DNA of 9,828 nucleotides from Saccharopolyspora_D taberi (lineage in GTDB: Bacteria > Actinomycetota > Actinomycetes > Mycobacteriales > Pseudonocardiaceae), in assembly GCF_039534165.1 (NCBI RefSeq), contig NZ_BAAAUX010000042.1, positions 1-9,828 of the forward strand, given 5' to 3'. Position 1 is the first letter of the stretch. The number at the start of each line of letters is the position of its first letter. Below the pieces are notes generated by a model. The model ran no database searches. It was not told the origin of the DNA and saw only the letters and a list, made by a program, of their open reading frames with translations. Shown here in pieces: positions 1 through 5,407 of this stretch. A program made the translations under genes and the position numbers.

Positions 1-52
1 GGAGCCGCCGCGGCGGCCGAGGAGGCCCCGCAGGGACGACTCGTTCGACTAG
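1..52 (+). CDS. 3' end of an unidentified + strand gene (partial)
   Basis: Frame 2 reads 16 codons, EPPRRPRRPRRDDSFD, to a TAG stop at 50-52, and the gene begins before the window. The Pro/Arg-rich basic tail ending in acidic residues looks like a real C-terminus, but 16 codons give no domain. In several actinobacteria a membrane protein with DUF6542 and a Pro/Arg-rich tail lies convergent to ispH; that identity is only a contextual guess. The TAG overlaps the stop of the opposing small gene (CTA at 49-51), so the two genes end on a shared CTAG. Confidence 0.4.
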   Translation, partial: EPPRRPRRPRRDDSFD

Positions 53-282
53 GCGGAGCCGGGCGGGTGCTCGGCGAGGAAGGACCCGGGCAGCCGGTCG
101 CGGTCGCCGAGGATCTCGATGCCGAGGATCCGGCCGCTCGACGAGAGGTCGAGCAGCGCCAGCGGGTTGCCGTCGCGGTCCTCGGCCACGATCTGCTCGG
201 CCGCCTCGCCCGGTCCGATCCGGGCGAACGCGACGTAGGCGGCGTCGGCCTCCGGGTCCGTGCGGACCGTCGGGTAGTTCAT
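49..282 (-). CDS. DUF2283 family small protein
   Basis: A 77-aa protein with the layout of the DUF2283 family: an N-terminal 'D-P-E-A-D-A-A-Y-V-A-F' strand (residues 9-19), a central 'EDRDGNPLALLDLSSSGRI' section and a closing 'ILGIEILG' strand (52-59). No catalytic residue is evident and the family's function is unknown; members are small beta-rich proteins, sometimes linked to toxin-antitoxin contexts, but no partner gene is seen here. The ATG at 280-282 is preceded by GGGAAG (288-293 on the complement) at a 5-nt spacing, which supports this start. It lies 70 bp downstream of ispH in the same direction, with an intrinsic terminator between them, so it probably depends on read-through or its own unseen promoter. 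Its stop overlaps that of the convergent gene on the + strand. Confidence 0.75.
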   Translation of the reverse strand: MNYPTVRTDPEADAAYVAFARIGPGEAAEQIVAEDRDGNPLALLDLSSSGRILGIEILGDRDRLPGSFLAEHPPGSA

Positions 283-301
283 CAGCGCTTCCCGATCCCC
301 C

Positions 302-333
302 GAAACGAAAGAAGGCCCGCGACCGCGGGCCCT
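302..333 (-). terminator. Intrinsic terminator downstream of ispH
   Basis: Read on the - strand, a perfect 7-bp stem GGCCCGC/GCGGGCC (314-320 with 325-331, loop 321-324) is followed at once by the T-rich run TTCTTTCGTTTCG. It begins 22 bp past the ispH stop codon. GC stem plus T tract is the classical rho-independent form, and only the - strand has the T tract. Confidence 0.8.
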
Positions 334-352
334 CCTGGGACAGCCGTCCGCC

Positions 353-1387
353 TCAGCGGACGCCCTTCGGGCCGTCCGGGTTCTCCCTGAGGTCCTTGCG
401 CAGCTCGCGCGGGAGGGCGAAGGCGATCTTCTCGTTCGCCGTGGTGACCTCCTCGACCTCGCCCCAGCCGCGCTCGGACAGGTAGTCGAGGACCTGCATC
501 ACCAGCACGTCCGGCACCGAGGCACCGCTGGTCACGCCCACCGTGGTGACCCCGTCCAGCCAGCTCTCCTCGATCTGGCTGGCGTAGTCGATCAGGTGCG
601 AGTCCGAGGCTCCCGCCTGCAGCGCGACCTCGACCAGCCGCTTGGAGTTCGAGGAGTTCTGCGAACCCACGACCAGCACCAGGTCGCACTCCGAGGCCAT
701 CGCCTTGACCGCGAACTGCCGGTTCGAGGTGGCGTAGCAGATGTCGTCGCTGGGCGGCGCCTGCAGATCGGGGAACCGCTCCTTGAGCTGGTCGACCCGC
801 TCCATCGTCTCGTCGACGCTGAGCGTGGTCTGCGACAGCCACACGACCTTGGACGGGTCGCGGATCTCGACCTTGTCGACGTCCTCGGGCTTGTCGACCA
901 GCTGCACGCGGTCCGGGGCCTCGCCCGAGGTCCCCTCGACCTCCTCGTGGCCCTCGTGACCGATCAGCAGGATGTCGTAGTCCTCCTTGGCGAACCGGTT
1001 GACCTCCTTGTGGACCTTGGTCACCAGCGGGCAGGTCGCGTCGATGGTGCGCAGGTTGCGGCGCTTGGCCTCCTCGTGCACCGCGGGCGACACCCCGTGC
1101 GCGGAGAAGACGACCAGGGCGCCCTCGGGCACCTCGTCGGTCTCGTCGACGAAGATCACGCCGCGTTCCCGCAGGGTCTCCACGACGTGCTTGTTGTGCA
1201 CGATCTCCTTGCGCACGTACACCGGCGCGCCGTAGGTCTCCAGCGCCTTCTCGACGGTGATCACGGCGCGGTCGACACCGGCGCAGTACCCGCGCGGCTT
1301 GGCCAGCAGCACGCGCTTCGCCGATCGGTCGTGGTTGTCGGATCGGTCCTGGTTGGCGGGGTCGGCGGCCCGGGGCGAGGTCGTCAT
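353..1387 (-). CDS. ispH: 4-hydroxy-3-methylbut-2-enyl diphosphate reductase (IspH/LytB)
   Basis: IspH carries out the last step of the cytosolic MEP pathway, reducing HMBPP to IPP and DMAPP with a [4Fe-4S] cluster. The 344-aa product has all three cluster cysteines in context: GYCAGVDRAV (Cys35), DATCPLVTKVH (Cys119) and DICYATSNRQ (Cys217). It also has the substrate-binding residues known from E. coli: HNKH (His64), SAHGVSP (His97), GHEGHEEVEG (His147, Glu149), SQTTLS (Thr188) and the SSN motif (245-247). The ATG at 1387 was chosen because it leaves a 30-residue hydrophilic tail before the conserved core, as in other actinobacteria; an upstream extension to 1654 would overlap the divergent gene and looks noncoding. 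There is no Shine-Dalgarno sequence; instead a TACCCT -10 box lies 7 nt before the ATG, suggesting a leaderless mRNA. It is divergent from the amphipathic-protein gene and ends in an intrinsic terminator. Confidence 0.97.
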   Translation of the reverse strand: MTTSPRAADPANQDRSDNHDRSAKRVLLAKPRGYCAGVDRAVITVEKALETYGAPVYVRKEIVHNKHVVETLRERGVIFVDETDEVPEGALVVFSAHGVSPAVHEEAKRRNLRTIDATCPLVTKVHKEVNRFAKEDYDILLIGHEGHEEVEGTSGEAPDRVQLVDKPEDVDKVEIRDPSKVVWLSQTTLSVDETMERVDQLKERFPDLQAPPSDDICYATSNRQFAVKAMASECDLVLVVGSQNSSNSKRLVEVALQAGASDSHLIDYASQIEESWLDGVTTVGVTSGASVPDVLVMQVLDYLSERGWGEVEEVTTANEKIAFALPRELRKDLRENPDGPKGVR

Positions 1388-1423
1388 GGCACCCAGGGTA
1401 CGGACCACCCGGCGGCCGGTCAG
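1388..1423 (-). promoter_or_regulatory. Candidate leaderless promoter of ispH
   Basis: On the - strand, CTGACC (1418-1423; 4 of 6 to TTGACA) is followed by a 17-bp spacer and TACCCT (1395-1400), which fits the actinobacterial TANNNT -10. Exactly 7 nt separate it from the ATG, so transcription would begin at or within a base of the start codon. No ribosome binding site is visible. Spacing and sequence support this, but there is no transcript evidence. Confidence 0.6.
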
Positions 1424-1448
1424 CCGGGCACGGTGCGGCAACGGACCA

Positions 1449-1477
1449 TGGCCACGCCGGTCCGGATCGGGCAGTCT
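1449..1477 (+). promoter_or_regulatory. Weak candidate promoter of the 1485 gene
   Basis: TGGCCA (1449-1454) and CAGTCT (1472-1477) are spaced by 17 bp, and CAGTCT ends 7 nt before the ATG at 1485. The -10 lacks the first T of TANNNT, so this is weaker than the ispH site. The geometry would again give a leaderless transcript, which fits the absence of a purine-rich ribosome binding site. Confidence 0.3.
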
Positions 1478-1484
1478 GGGCTGC

Positions 1485-1925
1485 ATGTCATCGTTTCCCC
1501 TCCCGGTGCGGGTCGCGGCCGGGCTCGCGGCGACCGCCGTCGAGCAGACCCGCAGGCTGCCGACCACCCTGCTGGGCCTGCCGATCACGCTGGCCAGCCA
1601 GGCGCTGCAGGTGTCGATGCGGGTGCAGCAGCAGGTCACCGAGCTGGCCATCAAGGGTGACGAAGCGCTCGCCGGACTGCGCGGTTACGAGGAGCAGCCC
1701 GAGTGGGCCACCTTCGACGAGGACGAGCCGGACACCGCCGAGCCCGAGGACCCGTCTCCGACCGCCGAGTACGACGGGCTGACCCTGCCGCAGCTGCGCG
1801 GCAGGCTGCGGTCGTTCACCGCGGAGGAGCTGGCCGAGCTGCTCGACCACGAGCGCTCGCACGGGAACCGGCCGGAGTTCGTGCGGATGCTCGCCAACCG
1901 CCTGGAACGGCTGCGCTCCGAGTAA
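1485..1925 (+). CDS. Small amphipathic protein, putative lipid-droplet-associated protein (Rv1109c-like position)
   Basis: A 146-aa protein in three parts. Residues 4-65 are a long Ala/Leu/Val/Gln-rich helical stretch with regular polar spacing (VRVAAGLAATAVEQTRRL and on), which could bind a lipid surface. Residues 66-95 form an acidic Pro/Glu/Asp linker. Residues 96-146 are a helical module, YDGLTLPQLRGRLRSFTAEELAELLDHE and on, of a type common at the C-termini of small actinobacterial proteins. By position (between ispH and xseA) and layout it matches the family around M. tuberculosis Rv1109c, which I recall being annotated as lipid-droplet-associated; that role is not shown by the sequence. 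There is no signal peptide or true membrane segment. The ATG at 1485 starts the amphipathic region directly, and upstream in-frame codons overlap the ispH start. No Shine-Dalgarno is seen. xseA begins 11 nt after its TAA. Confidence 0.8.
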   Translation: MSSFPLPVRVAAGLAATAVEQTRRLPTTLLGLPITLASQALQVSMRVQQQVTELAIKGDEALAGLRGYEEQPEWATFDEDEPDTAEPEDPSPTAEYDGLTLPQLRGRLRSFTAEELAELLDHERSHGNRPEFVRMLANRLERLRSE

Positions 1926-1928
1926 CCT
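1923..1928 (+). promoter_or_regulatory. Candidate -10 box of xseA overlapping the preceding stop codon
   Basis: TAACCT matches TANNNT, contains the TAA stop of the previous gene, and lies 8 nt before the xseA ATG at 1937. xseA has no visible ribosome binding site, so a leaderless transcript starting at the ATG is possible. I could not find a convincing -35 element. Confidence 0.35.
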
Positions 1929-1936
1929 GCCTCGCG

Positions 1937-3157
1937 ATGAGCGCCCCCACCAGCCCCGAAGAGCCGTGGCCCGTCCGCACGGTGGCCCGTAAGATCGCCG
2001 ACTGGATCAACCGGCTCGGCACGATCTGGGTCGAGGGCCAGATCACCCAGATCTCGGCCCGCCCCGGCGCCGCCACCTCGTTCCTCACGCTGCGCGACCC
2101 GAGCGCCGACGTGTCGCTGACGCTGACCTGCTCGTCGTCGCTGCTGCGCAAGATGGATCCGCCGCTGACCGACGGCAGCCGGGTCGTGGTGCACGGCAAG
2201 CCCACGTTCTTCGTCGGGCGCGGCACGCTGAGCCTGCGGGTCGACGAGATCCGCGCGGTCGGCATCGGCGAGCTGCTCGCGCGCATCGAGCGCCTGCGGC
2301 AGCTGCTCAAGGCCGAGGGCCTGTTCGACCCGGCGCGCAAGCGCCCGCTGCCGTTCCTGCCGAACCGGGTGGGCCTGATCACCGGCCGGGCCTCGGCCGC
2401 CGAGCACGACGTGCTCACCAACGCGCGGCTGCGCTGGCCGTCGGTGCAGTTCGAGATCCGCAACGTCGCGGTGCAGGGGTCGACGGCGGTGCCGCAGATC
2501 CTCGACGCCCTCGGCGAGCTGGACCGGATGCCGGAGGTCGACGTGATCGTCCTGGCTCGCGGCGGCGGCAGCGTGGAGGACCTGCTGCCGTTCTCCGACG
2601 AGGCGCTGTGCCGCGCGGTCTCGGCGTGCCGGACGCCGGTGGTCAGCGCGATCGGCCACGAGCCGGACTCGCCGCTGCTCGACCACGTCGCGGACGTGCG
2701 CTGCTCGACCCCGACCGGCGCGGGCAAGCGGGTGGTCCCCGACGTCGCCGAGGAGACCCGGCGGATCCACCAGCTGCGGGACCGGGCCCGCAGGGCGTTG
2801 CACGGATGGGTGGATCGGGAGCGCAGGCTGCTCGACGCGCTGCGCAGCAGGCCGGTCCTGGCCGACCCGCACGGACCGCTGGCCCGCAGGTCGGAGCAGG
2901 TCACCGCGCTTCGTGACCGGGCCCGCCGGGCGACGACCGGGGTGCTCAACCACGAGCGGCACGCGCTGGCCGCGATCCGATCAAGCTTGACGACCCTCGG
3001 CCCTGCGGCCACTCTTGCTCGCGGATACGCGATCGTGCAGCGCACCGATCCGGACGGAGTGGACGGGGTGCTCAGATCGGTCGACGAGGCCCCGCCGGGA
3101 ACCCGACTGCGGGTCCGGGTCGTTGACGGGGCGGTATACGCGGTCGTATCGGAATGA
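1937..3157 (+). CDS. xseA: Exodeoxyribonuclease VII large subunit
   Basis: This is the catalytic subunit of exonuclease VII, which degrades single-stranded DNA from either end to short oligonucleotides in the cytoplasm, with several XseB copies bound. The 406-aa product has an N-terminal OB-fold for ssDNA binding (about residues 10-107, including WVEGQITQIS and RVVVHGKPTFF). The catalytic domain starts near residue 135 with LPFLPNRVGLITG. Conserved landmarks are ARGGGSVEDL (207-216) and SAIGHEPDSPLLDHVADVR (237-255), then STPTGAGK. A long Arg-rich coiled-coil segment (about 270-360) is where XseB is known to bind in this family. It ends in the usual GYAIVQRTD region. The length is somewhat below the E. 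coli protein (456 aa) but normal for actinobacteria. The ATG at 1937 precedes the conserved PWPVRTVARKIADWI; no Shine-Dalgarno is present. Confidence 0.96.
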   Translation: MSAPTSPEEPWPVRTVARKIADWINRLGTIWVEGQITQISARPGAATSFLTLRDPSADVSLTLTCSSSLLRKMDPPLTDGSRVVVHGKPTFFVGRGTLSLRVDEIRAVGIGELLARIERLRQLLKAEGLFDPARKRPLPFLPNRVGLITGRASAAEHDVLTNARLRWPSVQFEIRNVAVQGSTAVPQILDALGELDRMPEVDVIVLARGGGSVEDLLPFSDEALCRAVSACRTPVVSAIGHEPDSPLLDHVADVRCSTPTGAGKRVVPDVAEETRRIHQLRDRARRALHGWVDRERRLLDALRSRPVLADPHGPLARRSEQVTALRDRARRATTGVLNHERHALAAIRSSLTTLGPAATLARGYAIVQRTDPDGVDGVLRSVDEAPPGTRLRVRVVDGAVYAVVSE

Positions 3158-3202
3158 CCGCAGGCGGTCCGCTGGGCTCGCCGATCAGGACGGAGGCTGG
3201 TG

Positions 3203-3634
3203 GTGCACCCGAGGCAGGAGCCCACGTTCCTCCCGTTGACCGTGGGCGTGGCCAGGTCGGCCGCGGGCGAGCAGGACGATCCCGAGCGGCGTCGGCTCGC
3301 CGACGCGGTGTGCCGGCGGGCCGAGGAGGCCGAGTCGGCCGCGACCGGCTGCTGGGCGGCGCTGCTCGGCGGTTGCGAGTCCGCCGAGCGCAGGGGGCTG
3401 CCGGCCCGGCTGCGCGCGCTGGCCGAGGCGACCACCGGCTACGTGGGCGAACCGTGGTGGTTCGGACACGGGTCGGTGCACCGACGTAGGGTCGCCGAGG
3501 CGCAGCTGCGGATCAACGACGCGGTGCGCGAGGGCGACGGTGCCGAGTTCGCCGAGGCATTCGTCGGCTACGACCAGGCGATCGCCACCGCGGTGGTGTC
3601 CGTGCGGAGCAAGTTGGAGAGTCCCACCCCGTGA
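3203..3634 (+). CDS. Unrecognised helical protein between xseA and xseB
   Basis: A 143-aa soluble protein that I do not recognise. It is mostly helical and rich in Ala, Glu and Arg, with two Cys in CWAALLGGC near the middle and an unusual aromatic/basic stretch GYVGEPWWFGHGSVHRRRVAEAQ about residues 80-102. There is no signal peptide, membrane segment or known catalytic motif. GTG at 3203 is preferred over GTG at 3200 because the ribosome binding site GGAGG (3192-3196) is then 6 nt away instead of 3. It starts 45 bp after xseA, and its TGA overlaps the xseB GTG in a GTGA, so it is very likely co-transcribed and translationally coupled with xseB. The context could suggest a partner or regulator of exonuclease VII, but it may equally be an unrelated passenger. 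Codon use matches the neighbours, so the ORF looks real. Confidence 0.75.
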   Translation: MHPRQEPTFLPLTVGVARSAAGEQDDPERRRLADAVCRRAEEAESAATGCWAALLGGCESAERRGLPARLRALAEATTGYVGEPWWFGHGSVHRRRVAEAQLRINDAVREGDGAEFAEAFVGYDQAIATAVVSVRSKLESPTP

Positions 3635-3891
3635 CCACGAGTGAGCACGACCCGAAAGACGAGCACTTCGACCCCGTAGCCGCGCACCCCGACGTGGCCG
3701 AGATGGGCTACGAGCAGGCCAGGGACGCCCTGGAGGCGGTGGTCAAGCAGCTGGAGGCCGGCGGCCTCTCGCTGGAGGAGTCGCTCGCGCTGTGGGAGCG
3801 CGGCGAGGCGCTGGCCGCGGTGTGCGAGCGGCACCTCGCGGGCGCGCGGGAGCGCGTGGAGCGCGCGCTCGCGTCCGTCGAGGACGAGTAG
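3631..3891 (+). CDS. xseB: Exodeoxyribonuclease VII small subunit
   Basis: An 86-aa small subunit that binds the helical arm of XseA and is needed for exonuclease VII activity. Residues 26-65 carry the family signature: GYEQARDALEAVVKQLEAGG then LSLEESLALWERGEALAAVCERHL, two helices forming a hairpin. The first 25 residues are a polar extension (His/Asp-rich) and the C-terminus is charged. The GTG at 3631 lies in a GTGA overlap with the upstream gene's stop and has no strong ribosome binding site, which suggests translational coupling. The length is typical (about 70-90 aa). It is separated from xseA by one gene of unknown function, an unusual arrangement because the two subunit genes are normally adjacent. 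Confidence 0.95.
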   Translation: MTTSEHDPKDEHFDPVAAHPDVAEMGYEQARDALEAVVKQLEAGGLSLEESLALWERGEALAAVCERHLAGARERVERALASVEDE

Positions 3892-3975
3892 GGCGCCGGG
3901 CTCGTCCGGCTGAGCGCTGTTGCGCGCGGCCCGCCGGGCTCGCATGCTCACCGGCGCGAGGACTCGTCGGTGGTG

Positions 3976-3993
3976 CAGTGGGCTGGCCCACTG
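3976..3993. repeat. Perfect inverted repeat downstream of xseB
   Basis: CAGTGGGC (3976-3983) and GCCCACTG (3986-3993) form a perfect 8-bp inverted repeat with a 2-nt centre (as RNA, a 7-bp stem with a CTGG loop). It is 85 bp past the xseB stop with no T tract. It could be a U-less terminator or a protein-binding site; the sequence does not decide. Confidence 0.4.
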
Positions 3994-4011
3994 GCGACCC
4001 CGACAGCACCT

Positions 4012-4029
4012 CCGATCTGGGAAGATCGG
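4012..4029. repeat. Inverted repeat upstream of the glpX leader
   Basis: CCGATC (4012-4017) and GATCGG (4024-4029) are separated by TGGGAA. The repeat lies just before the first tiny ORF of the glpX leader (ATG 4035), where an operator overlapping a promoter would be expected. GAAGAT at 4021-4026 inside it could serve as a poor -10. This is a guess from position and symmetry only. Confidence 0.3.
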
Positions 4030-4034
4030 GCGCA

Positions 4035-4091
4035 ATGAGCCTGGGCGCGACGGCATCGATCCCGCGCCGACGGGCCGTGAGTACCCGATGA
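4035..4091 (+). CDS. Possible leader peptide (uORF1) before glpX
   Basis: ATG at 4035 opens an 18-codon reading frame, MSLGATASIPRRRAVSTR, ending in TGA at 4089-4091. That TGA overlaps the ATG (4088) of a second tiny ORF. There is no clear ribosome binding site at a normal distance; a leaderless start is possible. The coding status is unproven; it is listed because of the unusual chain of overlaps leading into glpX. Confidence 0.25.
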   Translation: MSLGATASIPRRRAVSTR

Positions 4092-4120
4092 ACCCCGCTC
4101 ACCACCGGGAGGCGCGATGA
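4088..4120 (+). CDS. Possible leader peptide (uORF2) overlapping the glpX start
   Basis: A 10-codon frame, MNPAHHREAR, starts at the ATG inside the uORF1 stop and ends with TGA at 4118-4120, overlapping the glpX ATG (4117) as ATGA. The glpX ribosome binding site GGGAGG lies inside this ORF, so ribosomes translating it would pass over and then terminate at the glpX start. Its own start has no visible Shine-Dalgarno, so it would need coupling from uORF1. It may be chance. Confidence 0.25.
   Translation: MNPAHHREAR
4107..4112 (+). promoter_or_regulatory. Ribosome binding site of glpX
   Basis: GGGAGG with 4 nt to the ATG at 4117. It is one of the few strong Shine-Dalgarno sequences in the window and fixes the glpX start. 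Confidence 0.7.
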
Positions 4121-5163
4121 GCACATCCAGCACCGAAAGCCGCCGCGAGGCACCGGACCGCAACCTGGCCATGGAACTGGTCCGGGTCACCGAGGCCGCC
4201 GCGATGGCCGCGGGCCGCTGGGTCGGCCGCGGCGACAAGAACTCCGGTGACGGCGCCGCCGTCGACGCCATGCGCAAGCTGATCGGCACCGTGTCCATGC
4301 GCGGCGTCGTCGTCATCGGCGAGGGCGAGAAGGACGAAGCCCCGATGCTGTTCAACGGCGAGGAGGTCGGCAACGGCCAGGGCCCCGAATGCGACGTCGC
4401 CGTCGACCCCATCGACGGCACCACCCTGCTCAGCAAGGGCATGCCCAACGCGCTGGCCGTGCTCGCCGTGTCCGAACGCGGCGCCATGTTCGACCCCTCG
4501 GCCGTGTTCTACATGGAGAAGCTCGCCGTCGGGCCCGAGGCCGCCGACGTCGTCGACCTGTCGGCCCCCGTCGCCGAGAACATCCGCCGCGTCGCCAAGG
4601 CCAAGCACATCGACGTCTCCGACGTCACCGTCTGCATCCTCGACCGCCCCCGCCACGAACAACTGGTCAAGGAAGTCCGCGAGGCGGGCGCCCGGATCCA
4701 GTTCATCTCCGACGGCGACGTCGCCGGCGCCATCGCCGCGGCACGGCCGGACAGCGGCGTCGACATGCTCCTGGGCATCGGCGGCACCCCCGAAGGCATC
4801 ATCACCGCCTGCGCGCTGAAGTGCCTCGGCGGCGAGATCCAGACCCGCCTGTGGCCCAAGGACGACGCCGAACGCCAGAAGGTCGCCGACGCCGGGCACG
4901 ACGTCACCCGCGTGCTGACCACCTCGGACCTCGTCCGCGGCGACAACGTCTTCTTCTGCGCCACCGGCATCACCGACGGCGCGCTCCTCAAGGGTGTGCA
5001 CTACCGCGCGAACCGGTGCAGCACCCAGTCCATCGTCATGCGGTCCAAGTCCGGCACCGTCCGCATGATCGACGGATCGCACCGCCTGTCCAAGCTCCGC
5101 GAGTACGCCAACGTGGACTTCGGCAGCGACGGGGACACCGCGAGGCACGGTCTTCTGCCCTGA
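4117..5163 (+). CDS. glpX: Fructose-1,6-bisphosphatase class II
   Basis: GlpX hydrolyses fructose 1,6-bisphosphate to fructose 6-phosphate in gluconeogenesis, a cytosolic metal-dependent step that is usually the only FBPase of actinobacteria. The 348-aa product shows the whole class II signature. GRGDKNSGDGAAVDAMR (37-53) carries the first metal-site acid; IGEGEKDEAPML (67-78) and DPIDGTTL (97-104) supply the metal- and phosphate-binding acids. PRHEQLV, ISDGDVAGAI, GIGGTPEGIITACALK and the Thr/Gly-rich FCATGITDG complete the sugar-phosphate site. The length fits the usual 330-350 aa. The ATG at 4117 has the strong site GGGAGG upstream. Codons end in C unusually often compared with the flanking genes, which may reflect high expression. 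It is preceded by two tiny overlapping ORFs and followed by a 17-bp hairpin, so it is probably a single-gene transcript or the end of the xse transcript. Confidence 0.97.
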   Translation: MSTSSTESRREAPDRNLAMELVRVTEAAAMAAGRWVGRGDKNSGDGAAVDAMRKLIGTVSMRGVVVIGEGEKDEAPMLFNGEEVGNGQGPECDVAVDPIDGTTLLSKGMPNALAVLAVSERGAMFDPSAVFYMEKLAVGPEAADVVDLSAPVAENIRRVAKAKHIDVSDVTVCILDRPRHEQLVKEVREAGARIQFISDGDVAGAIAAARPDSGVDMLLGIGGTPEGIITACALKCLGGEIQTRLWPKDDAERQKVADAGHDVTRVLTTSDLVRGDNVFFCATGITDGALLKGVHYRANRCSTQSIVMRSKSGTVRMIDGSHRLSKLREYANVDFGSDGDTARHGLLP

Positions 5164-5195
5164 TTTCCGGTCGGCAGTTTTTCCCGCGTTTCACA

Positions 5196-5235
5196 GTTTC
5201 GCGCGGAACCCGAATTCCCGGGTTCCGCGCGAAAC
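5196..5235 (+). terminator. Perfect 17-bp hairpin after glpX (probable terminator)
   Basis: A stem of 17 perfect base pairs (5196-5212 with 5219-5235; GTTTCGCGCGGAACCCG and its complement) encloses the loop AATTCC. It starts 32 bp after the glpX stop. No T tract follows on either strand, which fits the U-less hairpin terminators described in actinobacteria. Because it is symmetrical it could also act as a protein-binding site or stabilise the mRNA 3' end. Confidence 0.6.
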
Positions 5236-5294
5236 GCCTGGAAAGCGGCTGTTCGGAGGCCCGTCCGGGGTGAGTTCCGATTAGGTCAACGGAC

Positions 5295-5309
5295 ACAGGG
5301 ATCACCTGT
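5295..5309. promoter_or_regulatory. Small inverted repeat in the upstream region of protease 1
   Basis: ACAGG and CCTGT flank GATCA, about 100 bp before the first protease gene, in the most AT-rich intergenic stretch of the window. A TACCGT (5350-5355) downstream fits TANNNT, but I found no -35 at the right distance. The arms are short, so the repeat could be chance. Confidence 0.25.
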
Positions 5310-5407
5310 CTTCCTCCCTTAGTGGGTACATCTTTCGTGTGGTTCGGAATACCGTCTGTGGCCATCCGGCGACCGGCGCCGGGGATTCACGGAAGGATTC
5401 AACGGAT

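Noticed and set aside
1388..1654. N-terminal extension of ispH to 1654
   Set aside because: The extra 89 residues are Arg/Thr/Ser-rich, overlap the divergent gene at 1485 and have no counterpart in IspH proteins; the TACCCT box fits the ATG at 1387.
1685..3435. Two long open frames on the - strand across xseA (425 and 539 codons)
   Set aside because: Compositions are Arg/Ala/Ser- or Asp/Val/Gly-biased with no motif, and they oppose a well-conserved xseA. They are shadows.
4099..5148. Long open frame antisense to glpX (349 codons), and a 294-codon Arg-rich frame on the + strand at 4389-5273
   Set aside because: Both are low-complexity (Asp/Gly/Val- or Arg/His-rich) and lie over glpX, whose full family signature is intact. 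They come from C-ending codon bias.
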